A stretch of 64,000 bases of DNA from Streptomyces neyagawaensis (GCF_023516595.1 NZ_JAMGBG010000089.1:1-64000), one strand, 5' to 3'. Counted from the first letter of the stretch, positions 42,746 to 51,869 are shown. Notes: a model not told the origin generated them from the sequence alone. Numbers and translations: made by a program.

Positions 42746-43998
42746 GGAAGGACCTCCGGGGCGGGATGCGATGCGTACGGGGATGACTCGGTGTGCGGTT
42801 GTCCGTCCTCGTCGTCGAGGTCCGGGTGGTGCGTGGCGCGGTCGCGGGACGCGCCCGCCTCCGGCAGCCTGAGGGTGAACGTGGAGCCCTGGCCTTCGGA
42901 GCTCCACACCGTGACCTGCCCGCCGTGCGAGGCCGCCACGTGCTTGACGATCGCGAGTCCGAGACCCGTGCCGCCGGTCTGGCGGGAGCGGGCCGGGTCC
43001 ACGCGGTAGAAGCGCTCGAAGATGCGCTCCTTGTCCTTGTCGGAGATGCCGATGCCCTGGTCGGTCACGGAGATCTCGATGAGGTCCCCGCCGGGTGCGG
43101 ACACCCTGCGCGCGGCGATGCCGACACGGGTGCGGGCCGGGGAGTAGTTGACGGCGTTCTCGACGAGGTTGCCGAGGGCCGCGGCGAGCTGGCCGCGGTG
43201 GCCCCACACCTTCAGCGCGGCGGTGCCGCCGGCGGCGATGGTGATCTGCTTGGAGCCGGCCTGGTGGCGGCAGCGGTCGACGGCCTCCGCGACCAGCTCG
43301 TCCACCCGTACGGGCTCGGCGTCCTCCAGCGGGTCGTCGTTCTGCACGCGGGAGAGGTCGATGAGCTCCTGCACCAGGTTGGTGAGCCGGGTCGCCTCGA
43401 TCTGCATCCGCCCGGCGAAGCGCTCCACCGCCTCCGGGTCGTCGCTGGCGCCCATGACGGCCTCGGAGAGCAGGGACAGGGCGCCGACCGGGGTCTTCAG
43501 CTCATGGCTCACGTTCGCGACGAAGTCACGGCGTACCGCCTCTATGCGACGGGCCTCGGTGAGGTCCTCGACGAGGAGCAGCACGAGCCGGGAGCCCAGC
43601 GGCGCGACGCGCGCGGAGACCGCGAGGGCCTCGCCGCGCCCGGTGCCGCGCCGGGGCAGATCCAGCTCGACCTGGCGTATCTCCCCGTCGCGGCGGGTGT
43701 CGCGCGCCATCTGGAGCATCGGTTCGATGGCGAGCTTCCCACCGCGGACCAGCCCCAGGGAGTAGGCGGCGGAGCTCGCCTTGACGACGCCGTCGCCCTC
43801 GTCGAGCACCACGGCGGAGGAGCGCAGCACGGAGAGCACGGTGTCCACGCCGGGCGGCAGCACCGGGTCCGTGTGCAGGGATGTCCTGGTCGGACGCTTC
43901 TGCTCGCGTTCACTGAAGCGGAACGCCAGCATGGCGATGACACCGGTGAGTACACCGGCGATCGCTGCCGCTGCGGCGACCGCCGCGTTCACGTCCAT
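42742..43998 (-). CDS. phoR: Phosphate sensor histidine kinase PhoR (SenX3-like)
   Basis: The 418-residue kinase has a single N-terminal hydrophobic segment (AAVAAAAAIAGVLTGVIAMLAF), a PAS-like region (about 50-150) and the H-box FVANVSHELKTPVGALSLLSEAV. The ATPase boxes are NLVENAVNYSP, DQGIGISDKDKERIFERFYRVD and GTGLGLAIVKHV. Only one membrane helix and no large external sensor loop are present, so it probably senses through the phosphate transporter and PhoU. The last 40 residues are polar and unique to the genus. Confidence 0.95.
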   Translation of the reverse strand: MDVNAAVAAAAAIAGVLTGVIAMLAFRFSEREQKRPTRTSLHTDPVLPPGVDTVLSVLRSSAVVLDEGDGVVKASSAAYSLGLVRGGKLAIEPMLQMARDTRRDGEIRQVELDLPRRGTGRGEALAVSARVAPLGSRLVLLLVEDLTEARRIEAVRRDFVANVSHELKTPVGALSLLSEAVMGASDDPEAVERFAGRMQIEATRLTNLVQELIDLSRVQNDDPLEDAEPVRVDELVAEAVDRCRHQAGSKQITIAAGGTAALKVWGHRGQLAAALGNLVENAVNYSPARTRVGIAARRVSAPGGDLIEISVTDQGIGISDKDKERIFERFYRVDPARSRQTGGTGLGLAIVKHVAASHGGQVTVWSSEGQGSTFTLRLPEAGASRDRATHHPDLDDEDGQPHTESSPYASHPAPEVLP

Positions 43999-44071
43999 GC
44001 ATCCAGGTTAGGCACGAGGTCGGACATCCCCACAGCACTCGAAGGGCGACCTCGAACACTCGTCGCCCAGA

Positions 44072-44104
44072 GTTCACCTTGGAGCCAGTGATGGTTCATT
44101 TGGG
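44072..44104. promoter_or_regulatory. phoR-phoU intergenic: PHO box (PhoP binding site)
   Basis: GTTCACCTTGG (44072) and GTTCATTTGGG (44094) are direct repeat units of the Streptomyces PHO box, GGTTCACC-type 11-mers, in register 22 bp apart with a degenerate unit between. The site is 74 bp from the phoR start and 464 bp from phoU, so it can autoregulate the phoRP operon and drive phoU. Confidence 0.8.
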
Positions 44105-44287
44105 ATGGCGGAAACGGACGCGTAGGGGTCGGAACGTGGGAGCGTGGGGTTCATCCGGGCCCCCCGGGCCGGCATCCGCTCCGGCCCGGCGGTACGGCGG
44201 CCGCGCCTTCGCACGGGCACGGCGGCCGGCGATGCGACGGCACGGCACGGCTTCCACCCGGAAGTGGAACCCACCCGTCGCCGGCAG

Positions 44288-44519
44288 GGCGGTACGGCTT
44301 CCGGGGACGGAGGACGCCGTCGCCGGGTGGTGGCACGGCTTCCGGGGCACGGAGGACGGACACCACCGGGTGGTGGCACGGCTCCCGGCACGGAGGACCG
44401 GCACCACCGGGTGGTGGCAAGGCTTCCGGGCACGGAGGGCGGCCATCGCCCAGGGGCGGCACGGCTTCCGGAGAATGGGGGCACGACCGTCGGTGTGGCG
44501 GCACGGCTTTCGGGCACGG
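44288..44519. repeat. About 42-bp tandem repeat array upstream of phoU
   Basis: Roughly five and a half units of 41-43 bp begin GGYGGCACGGCTTCCGGGCAC and end near CACCGGGT, with 10-25% divergence between units. The array fills the phoU leader, between the PHO box and the SD. Within it GTGGTGGCACGG and CACCACCGGGTGGTGG allow hairpins (CACCA...TGGTG). No gene lies in 43999-44567. Confidence 0.8.
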
Positions 44520-44567
44520 CCTTTTCGGAAACCCACGAGCAGACGCACGTAAGAGAGGGACACCCTG

Positions 44568-45257
44568 ATGCGGGACGCGTACCACGAGGAACTTGACTCG
44601 ATCGGTGAGGGCCTGGTCGAGATGGCCCGCCTGGTGGGGTCGGCGATCGGACGCGCCACGACGGCGATCCTCGACGCCGACCTGAAGCTGGCGGAGAGCG
44701 TGATCGAGGCCGACCAGAAGGTCGACGACCTCCAGCACGACCTGGAGGCCCGCGCGATAGCGCTGCTGGCCCGGCAGCAGCCGGTCGCGACGGACCTCCG
44801 TATAGTCGTGACCTCGCTGCGCATGTCCGCCGACCTGGAGCGCTCCGGCGACCTGGCCCAGCACGTGGCCAAGCTCACCCGGCTGCGCTTCCCGGAGCGG
44901 GCGGTCCCGCGCGACCTGCACGCCACGATCCTGGAGATGGGCCAGCTCGCGCAGCGGCTCATGGCCAAGGCCGCCGAGGTCATCATCACCAAGGACGTCG
45001 ACCTGGCGCTCCAGCTGGAGCAGGACGACGACGCGATGGACCTCCTCCACCGCACGCTCTTCCAGCACCTGATGGACGACCGCTGGAAGCACGGCATCGA
45101 GACCGCCGTCGACGTCACCCTCCTCGGCCGCTACTACGAGCGCTTCGCCGACCACGCGGTCTCCGTCGCCAAGCGGGTGGTGTACCTGGTGACCGGCGAA
45201 CACGCGGACGAACTCCAGGCCGACATCCAGCCGGTGACGGGGGTGGAGGGGGCGTAG
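44568..45257 (+). CDS. phoU: Phosphate transport regulator PhoU
   Basis: The 229-residue protein is built of two three-helix bundles with the metal-binding PhoU signatures (RIVVTSLRMSADLERSGDLAQHVAKL at about 78-103 and DVTLLGRYYERFADHAVSVAKRV at about 187-209). It links the Pst transporter to PhoR signalling. The gene is divergent from phoRP as in other streptomycetes. ATG 44568 follows AGAGAGGGAC. Confidence 0.95.
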   Translation: MRDAYHEELDSIGEGLVEMARLVGSAIGRATTAILDADLKLAESVIEADQKVDDLQHDLEARAIALLARQQPVATDLRIVVTSLRMSADLERSGDLAQHVAKLTRLRFPERAVPRDLHATILEMGQLAQRLMAKAAEVIITKDVDLALQLEQDDDAMDLLHRTLFQHLMDDRWKHGIETAVDVTLLGRYYERFADHAVSVAKRVVYLVTGEHADELQADIQPVTGVEGA

Positions 45258-45498
45258 GGCCCTACGGGGGTCCAGGCAGCAGGAGCCGGGGGCGCCCGGT
45301 GGTCTGGTGGGCGCGGCGCGTGGATGCTCTCGAGGGCGTGCGCGCCTGGTGGGAGGGGCGTGCGGGCCTGGCCGAGGGTGAGCGCGTGGCGCCTCCGCCG
45401 GGCGTACGGACGCCTCTGTGCGCCGTTGATGCGCCCGGCTGAAACGTCATGCAATGGGGCATCCAATGGGCACAGGCATCAGCCTTCGAGGAGGGACC

Positions 45499-45660
45499 AT
45501 GGCCGAATCCCCCGCCAGCCCCAGTACGCCCGACCCGACACAGACACGGGACACCCACCAGCCAGCCGACACAAAGTCCCTGCCCTTGTTCGGCGCCTGC
45601 GGCTGCGGGTCCGGCTGCGGGTGCGGGTGCCAGTCCGGCAACCCGTGCCAGTGCGGCTGA
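45499..45660 (+). CDS. Small Cys-rich protein, metallothionein-like tail
   Basis: The 53-residue protein starts at ATG 45499 behind a strong SD (GAGGAGGGACC). Residues 1-30 are polar (AESPASPSTPDPTQTRDTHQPADTK). The last 20 residues hold seven cysteines in CxC spacing (ACGCGSGCGCGCQSGNPCQC), the pattern of a soft-metal cluster-binding peptide. I do not know a named family. It sits between phoU and a DUF4242 protein whose S. coelicolor homologue binds nickel, so metal buffering is a reasonable guess. It is too short for most gene-calling cut-offs. Confidence 0.7.
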   Translation: MAESPASPSTPDPTQTRDTHQPADTKSLPLFGACGCGSGCGCGCQSGNPCQCG

Positions 45661-45748
45661 GCGGCAGACGGTCGCATGCGCACGGGTGAGGCATGAGGAA
45701 CGAGGGGCCTGTCCGAGGGGCGGGCCCCTTCCCCTTCCCGGCTCTCTC

Positions 45749-45818
45749 CTCCGCTCGCTTCTCCGCTCACTTCTGCCCACTTCTCCGTTCGCTTCTCCGT
45801 TCGCTTCTCCGTTCGCTT
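45749..45818. repeat. CTCCGTTCGCTT 12-bp tandem repeat
   Basis: Two CTCCGCTCNCTT units, a 10-bp partial unit and three identical CTCCGTTCGCTT units precede the DUF4242 gene by about 100 bp. On the opposite strand this reads as (AAGCGAACGGAG)n, which creates a spurious reading frame. Confidence 0.75.
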
Positions 45819-45921
45819 CTGCGCGGTTCTCCTTCGAGCCCGCGCGGCCGTAGCCGAAGGGGCGCAGCATGGAGGTACATACGGACGGCAGGGAAAGCAG
45901 GAAAGAAGGAGGTGCGAGGCC

Positions 45922-46170
45922 ATGGCGAAGTTCATGGACGTCCACCACGGGATGAAGGGCATCACCGCCGAGCAGCTGCGAGCGGCGCACCAGGCCGATC
46001 TCGACATAGAGAGCGACGAGCGCGTCCACTTCGAGCGCGCCTGGGCGGACCCGGAGTCCGGCACGGTCTACTGCCTCTCCGAGGCGCCCTCCGCCGAAGC
46101 GGTCCAACGCATCCACGAACGCACCGGCCACAAGGCGGACGAGGTACACCCGGTGCCGCTGACGGTCTGA
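45922..46170 (+). CDS. DUF4242 ferredoxin-fold protein, nickel-binding type (SCO4226-like)
   Basis: The 82-residue protein (KFMDVHHGMKGITAEQLRAAHQADLDIE...VYCLSEAPSAEAVQRIHERTGHKADEVHPV) matches the DUF4242 family. The S. coelicolor member at this locus, SCO4226, was reported as a small nickel-binding ferredoxin-like dimer, as I recall. Several His residues (VHHG, AAHQ, RIHERTGH) could be ligands. AAGAAGGAGGTG before ATG 45922 is a near-perfect SD. Confidence 0.88.
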   Translation: MAKFMDVHHGMKGITAEQLRAAHQADLDIESDERVHFERAWADPESGTVYCLSEAPSAEAVQRIHERTGHKADEVHPVPLTV

Positions 46171-46345
46171 CCCGATCTGCCGAGGGCATGGGGTGGCGAT
46201 GTGGCGATTCTCGGCCAGTGTTCGGCGGCGAAGGCTCTTGGGCCGGGGCCGGGAGGGCCCGGGCAACCCCCCGCCCTTGTGTCGCGGCTGGCCGATCTCC
46301 ACTCATCCGCCTCCCCGTGGCCCAGGCCATCCGGGATCATGAGGC

Positions 46346-47215
46346 ATGCGTTCGGATGACTGGCACCTCACTGAAGACGTCGACGAGTTCCTCGCGCGAG
46401 CGGGAGAGTTCCTACGCTCGCGCCCCGCTCTGCACACCACGCAGCTCTCGGTGACGGAGAAGCTCCGTACGCTGGGTGCGGCCGCGTACGAGGGCCAGTT
46501 CCCCGTGTTCGGCCGGCTGGAGCGAGGGGGCGAGGTCGAGGCCACGTTCTACCGCTTCCCGTCCCGCGGCATGAACGTCACGTCGCTCACCCCGGAGCAG
46601 GCCGAAAGCCTCGCGGCTCGCCTGACCGCGATGGAGTGGGCCCTGCCGTTCATCACGGCCGACGAGGACACGATTACTGCGTTCACGGAGGCGTGGCACC
46701 GGCACACAGGGGCGACGTCGGCAGAGAGGGTCCGGCTCCACCTGTACCGCCTGGGCACGCTCACGCCGCCGGACCCGCACCCGGAGGGCCGGGGCCGGCT
46801 CGTGGGCGAGGGGGACCAGGAACACCTCATGCAGTGGTGCCGTGAGTTCGCGGCGGACGTCGAGGAGGACGTCACGATCGACGCGGCGACGTGGGCGAAC
46901 ACCCGCTTCGCCGAGAAGCACTACACGTACTGGGAGGCCCCGGACGGCACCCCCGTGTCGATGGCGGGCGTGAACCCGATGGTCGCCGGCATGGCCCGGG
47001 TGGACCCCGTCTACACCCCGGCCCACCTCCGCGGCCGCGGCTACGGGGCAGCGGTGACGACGGAGGTGAGCCGAGCCGCCCTGAACGCGGGCGCCACGGA
47101 CGTGGTCCTCTACACCAACGCGGCCAACCCCACGAGCAACGCCCTCTACCAACGCCTCGGCTACGTCCGCCTCACCGACATCGCGGTACACGACTTCACG
47201 TACGCCGGCTCGTAG
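46346..47215 (+). CDS. GNAT-family N-acetyltransferase, two-domain
   Basis: The 289-residue protein has a variable N-terminal domain (1-145, YEGQFPVFGRLERGGEVEATFYRFPSRGM) and a C-terminal GNAT domain. That domain has VDPVYTPAHLRGRGYGAAVTTEVSRAAL (acetyl-CoA loop RGRGYG) and VVLYTNAANPTSNALYQRLGYVRL. The substrate is unknown. Start ATG 46346 gives RSDDWHLTEDVDEFLARAG. It is transcribed alone. Confidence 0.85.
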   Translation: MRSDDWHLTEDVDEFLARAGEFLRSRPALHTTQLSVTEKLRTLGAAAYEGQFPVFGRLERGGEVEATFYRFPSRGMNVTSLTPEQAESLAARLTAMEWALPFITADEDTITAFTEAWHRHTGATSAERVRLHLYRLGTLTPPDPHPEGRGRLVGEGDQEHLMQWCREFAADVEEDVTIDAATWANTRFAEKHYTYWEAPDGTPVSMAGVNPMVAGMARVDPVYTPAHLRGRGYGAAVTTEVSRAALNAGATDVVLYTNAANPTSNALYQRLGYVRLTDIAVHDFTYAGS

Positions 47216-47359
47216 GGTCGACCTCGCCCTCATCAGAGGTGGTGACTGCGTCCTACGCACCCTGTGCGGCAGCCGAACGGGCCCGCACATGGGCCCGTTA
47301 GAAGCATGGGAGGGCGCGCCACGGATTCGCGCGGGGTGGAGCGTCGTAGCGTCCCCCGC

Positions 47360-48754
47360 ATGACCGCAAGCACACCGCACCAGCCTGCTTCCCTCAGCCG
47401 CCGCGCGGCCCTGACCGGGCTCGCCGCGGGGGCGGGCGCGCTCGCCGTCGGGAGCACCGCCCATACCGCGGCCGCCGCACCCGCTGCGCCTTCGGCGGCG
47501 CCCGATCCGACGCCGGGAGCGATGCGGCTCTTCGCCGATCCCGGCTTCAACTTCGCAGGGTTGCTCGCGCTGGGAGCCGCAGGCATGCGCGCCTCCGAGG
47601 TCGGGGAGGTGCTGACCGCGGTCAACACCATCAACGCGGCGGGGCTCTCCGAGCAGACCTACACCGACACCTTCCGGTCCTGGGGCGACCAGCTCTCCGC
47701 TCCCCCGGCCGTGGGCCGGGACGGCCGCGGGACGCCGTCGCAGACCCGCCGTTTCCGCTCGCTGCGCGCGGCCCAGTACTACGCCCAGGCGCTGTTCTAC
47801 GTCCTGGGCACCGACCAGCCCGGTGACGAGGAGGCGGTCTACGAGGCGGGACGCAGGGCCTGGGACACCTTCGCCCGGCTCTGCACGCCCGCTGCTGTCA
47901 CCGCCCGGGTCCCGTGGGGCAGGACCCGGCTGCCGCTGTGGTTCTTCCGCCCGGACGGCCCCGCCGAGCGGCGCCCCACCGTCATCCTCACCAACGGCAG
48001 TGACGGGCAGAACGTGGACATGTGGACCTACGGCGTGTCCGCAGCCCTCGACCGCGGCTGGAACGCCCTCGTCTATGACGGCCCCGGACAGGGACAGCTG
48101 CTGTTCGTCGAGGAGATCCCTTTCACCACCCGCTGGGAGACTGTGGTCGCCCCGATCGTCGACTGGCTGCTGCGGCGCGAGGACGTGGACGGCCGGCGCA
48201 TCGCCCTCACCGGCCTCAGCATGGGCGGCAACCTCGCCCCGCGGGCCGCCGCCTTCGAGCACCGGCTCGCCGCATGTGTGGCGATGCCCGGATGCCTCAG
48301 CCCCTGGCTCGGATTCGACGAGGCACTGCGTGACATCGTCACACCCGACAAGGAGGAGACCAACCGGGTCTGGAACGAGGAGGTCGTCCCTGGGCTGACC
48401 CCGCAGGAGGCCTTCGCGGTCAAGAAGCGCTTCGAGGTCTTCGATCGGAAGGCGCTGCGCCAGGCGCGCCGGGGCAAGGTCCTCACCGACCTCTGGACAC
48501 CGGCGCAGGTGGCCATGGGCCTCGACATCACCGGGATCGTCGGCAGGATCAAGGCCCCGACGCTCGTACTGGACTACGACTTCGAGCAGTTCTACCCCGG
48601 CCAGCCGCGGGAGATGTACGACCTGCTGCGCACGCGGCGCGACTACGTGAAACTGACGAAGGCCACCGGGGCACAGTTGCACTGCTCCCCGATGGCCCCT
48701 CAGCAGCACTGCGACGTCGTCTTCGACTGGCTCGCCGACGTGCTCCGGCGCTGA
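47360..48754 (+). CDS. Secreted alpha/beta-hydrolase (Tat signal), FrsA-like
   Basis: The 464-residue protein has a twin-arginine signal (SLSRRAALTGLAAGAGALAVG, ending AHTAAAAP). An alpha/beta-hydrolase domain carries the nucleophile elbow GLSMGGNLAPRAA, preceded by YDGPGQGQLLF. The catalytic Asp/His are probably in VLDYDFEQFYPG and LHCSPMAPQQHCDVVFDWL. The family includes dipeptidyl-type acyl esterases and 2,6-dihydropseudooxynicotine-type hydrolases; the substrate cannot be inferred. ATG 47360 was chosen over the in-frame start at 47264 because it begins 14 residues before the twin arginines. Confidence 0.85.
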   Translation: MTASTPHQPASLSRRAALTGLAAGAGALAVGSTAHTAAAAPAAPSAAPDPTPGAMRLFADPGFNFAGLLALGAAGMRASEVGEVLTAVNTINAAGLSEQTYTDTFRSWGDQLSAPPAVGRDGRGTPSQTRRFRSLRAAQYYAQALFYVLGTDQPGDEEAVYEAGRRAWDTFARLCTPAAVTARVPWGRTRLPLWFFRPDGPAERRPTVILTNGSDGQNVDMWTYGVSAALDRGWNALVYDGPGQGQLLFVEEIPFTTRWETVVAPIVDWLLRREDVDGRRIALTGLSMGGNLAPRAAAFEHRLAACVAMPGCLSPWLGFDEALRDIVTPDKEETNRVWNEEVVPGLTPQEAFAVKKRFEVFDRKALRQARRGKVLTDLWTPAQVAMGLDITGIVGRIKAPTLVLDYDFEQFYPGQPREMYDLLRTRRDYVKLTKATGAQLHCSPMAPQQHCDVVFDWLADVLRR

Positions 48755-48837
48755 GTGCTCGGCCACCGACTTCGACACGGCCCGACCCGAACCGTCCCAA
48801 ACCTGATGGCCCAGAGACGGCCCCAGCACAGCAACGA

Positions 48838-48872
48838 GCCCCCTACCAGCGGACAACCCGCAGGTAGGGGGC
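48838..48872. terminator. Terminator between hydrolase gene and gpmA
   Basis: GCCCCCTACC and GGTAGGGGGC form a perfect 10-bp stem. It ends in TTCTTC on the plus strand and lies 17 bases beyond the gpmA stop on the other. Confidence 0.8.
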
Positions 48873-48888
48873 TTCTTCAGCGCGCTGG

Positions 48889-49650
48889 TTACTTCTTCTT
48901 GCCCTGGTTCTTCACCGCTTCGATCGCTGCCGCGGCCGCCTCAGGGTCGAGGTACTTGCCGCCGGGGGTGACCGGGGTGAAGGAGGCGTCGAGTTCGTAG
49001 TAGAGGGGGATGCCCGTGGGGATGTTCAGGCCCGCGATGTCGGCGTCGGAGATGCCGTCGAGGTGCTTGACGAGGGCGCGGAGGCTGTTGCCGTGGGCGG
49101 CGACGAGGACCGTGCGGCCAGCGAGGAGGTCGGGGACGATGCCGTCGTACCAGTACGGGAGCATGCGGACGACGACGTCCTTCAGGCACTCCGTGCGGGG
49201 GCGGAGCTCCGGCGGGATCGTCGCGTAGCGCGGGTCGTCCGACTGGGAGTACTCGCTGCCGTCCTCGATCGGGGGCGGCGGGGTGTCGTACGAGCGGCGC
49301 CACAGCATGAACTGCTCCTCGCCGTACTCGGCGAGCGTCTGCGCCTTGTCCTTGCCCTGGAGGGCGCCGTAGTGGCGCTCGTTCAGGCGCCAGGAACGGT
49401 GGACCGGGATCCAGTGGCGGTCCGCGGCCTCGAGGGCCAGCTGGGCGGTGCGGATCGCGCGCTTCTGGAGGGAGGTGTGCAGTACGTCGGGCAGCAGGCC
49501 GGCGTCCTTCAGCAGCTCACCGCCGCGCGTCGCCTCCTTCTCGCCCTTCGCCGTGAGGTTGACGTCCACCCAGCCGGTGAACAGGTTCTTCTCGTTCCAC
49601 TCGCTCTCGCCGTGGCGGAGGAGGATCAGCTTGTACGGTGCGTCGGCCAT
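48889..49650 (-). CDS. gpmA: 2,3-bisphosphoglycerate-dependent phosphoglycerate mutase
   Basis: The 253-residue enzyme has the phospho-His loop [20 protein letters not shown] (His in RHGE) and [14 protein letters not shown]. The second catalytic His is in [16 protein letters not shown]. The short lysine tail (KNQGKKK) is typical. It interconverts 3- and 2-phosphoglycerate in glycolysis. ATG 49650 precedes ADAPYKL; the 39-bp longer frame has no SD. Confidence 0.95.
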   Translation of the reverse strand: MADAPYKLILLRHGESEWNEKNLFTGWVDVNLTAKGEKEATRGGELLKDAGLLPDVLHTSLQKRAIRTAQLALEAADRHWIPVHRSWRLNERHYGALQGKDKAQTLAEYGEEQFMLWRRSYDTPPPPIEDGSEYSQSDDPRYATIPPELRPRTECLKDVVVRMLPYWYDGIVPDLLAGRTVLVAAHGNSLRALVKHLDGISDADIAGLNIPTGIPLYYELDASFTPVTPGGKYLDPEAAAAAIEAVKNQGKKK

Positions 49651-49878
49651 GGCCCCGAGCGTAATCGACGGCCGGGAGACGTCGCCCATATGGCCGACAG
49701 GCGGACAGTTCCGGCGGGCAGTGAGAGGGGGCGGTGGGGGTGTTGCGGCGCGCGGCTCGGGCGTCGCTTCCGGTCATGGGCGTCAGTTGACGGTGTCTGT
49801 TAATTGGGTGGTCCGGGGCTCGCCCGCCTTCGTAAGTTGTGTTCGCCGCTTTAGCCGCTTACGTCGTGGGGGACCGTC

Positions 49879-51303
49879 ATGCCACTCGCCGCTGCCAGAC
49901 GCGCTGTCCGGGAGTCCGTCTCGGGGCTGCCCCGCGAGTTCTGGTGGCTGTGGACCAGCACGCTCGTCAACCGGCTCGGCGCGTTCGTCGCCACCTTCAT
50001 GGCGCTCTATCTGACGCTCGACCGCGGCTACTCCGCCTCGTACGCCGGTCTCGTCGCCTCCCTCCACGGGCTGGGCGGCGTCGTCTCCTCCCTCGGCGGC
50101 GGTGTCATGGCCGACCGGCTCGGGCGGCGGCCCACCCTGCTGATCGCCCAGTCCTCCACGGCCTTCTCCGTCGCCCTGCTCGGCTTCGTGCAGGACCCCG
50201 TCGCCATCGCCGCCGTCGCCTTCCTCGTCGGCGCCACCAGCAACGCCTCCCGCCCGGCGGTGCAGGCGATGATGGCGGACATCGTGCGCCCCGAGGACCG
50301 GGTCCGCGCCTTCTCCCTGAACTACTGGGCCATCAACCTCGGCTTCGCCGTCTCCTCCGTGGCCGCCGGTTTTATCGCCGAGGTCAGTTATCTCGCCGGC
50401 TTCCTGATCGAGGCCGGTATGACCCTCGTCTGCGCGATCGTCGTCTTCCTGAAGCTGCCGGAGTCCCGGCCCGAGCGGACGGCGGCGGAGAAGGCGGCCG
50501 CCGACGAGGTGGGTCTCGGGACCGTGCTGCGCGACCGGCGGTTCATGAGCGTCGTCGGACTGTCGTTCCTCGTCGCGGTGATCTTCCAGCAGGGCTCGGT
50601 CGGACTGCCCGTCGCCATGGGCGAGGCGGGCTTCACCCCCGCCGACTACGGCCTCGCCATCGCCGTCAACGGCGTGCTGATCGTCGCGCTCCAGATCCCG
50701 GTCACGCGGTTCATCGAGCACCGTGACACCGGGCGGCTGCTCGTCATCTCCTCCGTGCTCGCGGGGTACGGCTTCGGTCTGACCGCCTTCGCCGGCTCGA
50801 TCGGGGTCTTCGCCCTCACCGTCTGCGTGTGGACCCTCGCCGAGATCGTGAACGCCCCCACGCAGACGAGCCTCGTCGTCCGCCTCTCCCCGGTCCATGG
50901 CCGGGGCCGCTACCAGGGCATGTACACCATGTCCTGGTCCGTCGCCGCCCTCGTCGCGCCGGTCATGTCCGGTGTCGTCATCGACCGGTGGGGCGCGGAG
51001 TGGCTGTGGGGGCTGTGCGCGGTGGTCGGGACCGTGGCGGGTGCCGGGTACTGGCTGCTCATGCGGCGGATGCCGGAGGGGAGCGCCCCTGAGGAGGGCG
51101 CGTCGGTGGAGGGCCCGTCGGTGGAGGGCCCGTCGGTCGAGGGCGCGTCGGTCGAGGACCGGCCCTGCGAGCAGGCGGTGAACGGGGCCTCGGTGGTCCC
51201 CGCGATCTCCGCTACGCCCGCTGCGTCCACTACGTCGGCCACATCCGCTACGTCCGTCGCGTCCGCCATCTCCCCGGGCCCCGCCCCCGGAGATCAGCTC
51301 TGA
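49879..51303 (+). CDS. MFS transporter with repetitive C-terminal tail
   Basis: The 474-residue protein has twelve predicted helices, with the loop 2-3 signature GGVMADRLGRRPTLL and the second-half equivalent around VIDRWGAEWLWG, typical of drug/sugar exporters. Residues from about 405 form a hydrophilic tail encoded partly by four 15-bp tandem units (EGASV/EGPSV), then Ala/Ser/Thr-rich sequence. The substrate is unknown. The stop overlaps the convergent YbjN-domain gene by 10 bp, so the tail length has probably changed recently. Confidence 0.87.
   Translation: MPLAAARRAVRESVSGLPREFWWLWTSTLVNRLGAFVATFMALYLTLDRGYSASYAGLVASLHGLGGVVSSLGGGVMADRLGRRPTLLIAQSSTAFSVALLGFVQDPVAIAAVAFLVGATSNASRPAVQAMMADIVRPEDRVRAFSLNYWAINLGFAVSSVAAGFIAEVSYLAGFLIEAGMTLVCAIVVFLKLPESRPERTAAEKAAADEVGLGTVLRDRRFMSVVGLSFLVAVIFQQGSVGLPVAMGEAGFTPADYGLAIAVNGVLIVALQIPVTRFIEHRDTGRLLVISSVLAGYGFGLTAFAGSIGVFALTVCVWTLAEIVNAPTQTSLVVRLSPVHGRGRYQGMYTMSWSVAALVAPVMSGVVIDRWGAEWLWGLCAVVGTVAGAGYWLLMRRMPEGSAPEEGASVEGPSVEGPSVEGASVEDRPCEQAVNGASVVPAISATPAASTTSATSATSVASAISPGPAPGDQL
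51094..51153 (+). repeat. 15-bp in-frame tandem repeat in MFS gene
   Basis: Four units of GAGGGCSCGTCGGTS encode Glu-Gly-(Ala/Pro)-Ser-Val in the cytoplasmic tail. The period is a multiple of three, so copy-number change would preserve the frame. Confidence 0.85.
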
Positions 51304-51869
51304 CCATTGGCTCCCTGAGCCCCTGACGCCCCCGGAGCCTCTGATGCCCCCGGGGCCTCCGGGGCTGGCGGAGCCGCCTGGGGCTCCGCGTCCCGCGTCA
51401 GATGGCTGAACGCGTCCAGGTTGCGGGTGGACTCCCCGCGCGACACCCGCCACGCGTACTCCTTGCGGATCGCGGAGGCGAAGCCCAGTTCCAGGAGGGT
51501 GTTGAAGGCGCCGTCCGCCGCTTCCAGGACCTGGCCGAGGAGGCCGTCGATGCTCTCGGGGGTGATGGCGGCGAGCGGCAGCTTGGCGGTGACGTACACG
51601 TCGCCGAGCTGGTCGACGGCGTAACTCACCCCGTACAGCTTGAGGTTGCGCTCCAGGAGCCAGCGGTGGACGCCGGCCTCGTTCTCGTCGGGGTGGCGGA
51701 TCACGAAGGCGTTCAGGGAGAGGGAGTGCCTGCCGACCAGCAGCGAGACCGTGGTGGAGAGCTTGCGTGTCCCGGGGAGCTTCACGACGTAGTTGCCGGT
51801 GCCCGGACTCTCCCACTCCAGCTCGGCCTCGGTGAGGACCTGCTCGATGATCGCCGCTGCGTCAGCCAT
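51294..51869 (-). CDS. YbjN-domain protein
   Basis: The 191-residue protein has a YbjN/type III chaperone-like fold: IEQVLTEAELEWESPGTGNYVVKLPG, HPDENEAGVHRWLLERNLKLYGVSYAVDQLGDVYVTAKLPL and ESIDGLLGQVLEAADGAFNTLLELGF. A Pro/Ala/Gly-rich tail follows from about 155. These proteins probably act as folding or binding adaptors, but no partner is known. In S. coelicolor it lies beside mshA, as here, 93 bp away on the same strand. Confidence 0.85.
   Translation of the reverse strand: MADAAAIIEQVLTEAELEWESPGTGNYVVKLPGTRKLSTTVSLLVGRHSLSLNAFVIRHPDENEAGVHRWLLERNLKLYGVSYAVDQLGDVYVTAKLPLAAITPESIDGLLGQVLEAADGAFNTLLELGFASAIRKEYAWRVSRGESTRNLDAFSHLTRDAEPQAAPPAPEAPGASEAPGASGAQGANGQS

Noticed and set aside
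45447-46064. Minus-strand frame with EKRTEKRTEK repeats
   Set aside because: The periodicity comes from the 12-bp CTCCGTTCGCTT repeat; the frame overlaps two plus-strand genes with excellent SD sequences.
46412-48856. 814-residue open frame on the minus strand
   Set aside because: It is antisense to the acetyltransferase and Tat-exported hydrolase genes, both with recognisable motifs and signals.
49783-51816. 677-residue open frame on the minus strand
   Set aside because: It is the complement of the MFS gene and an out-of-frame reading of the YbjN gene.
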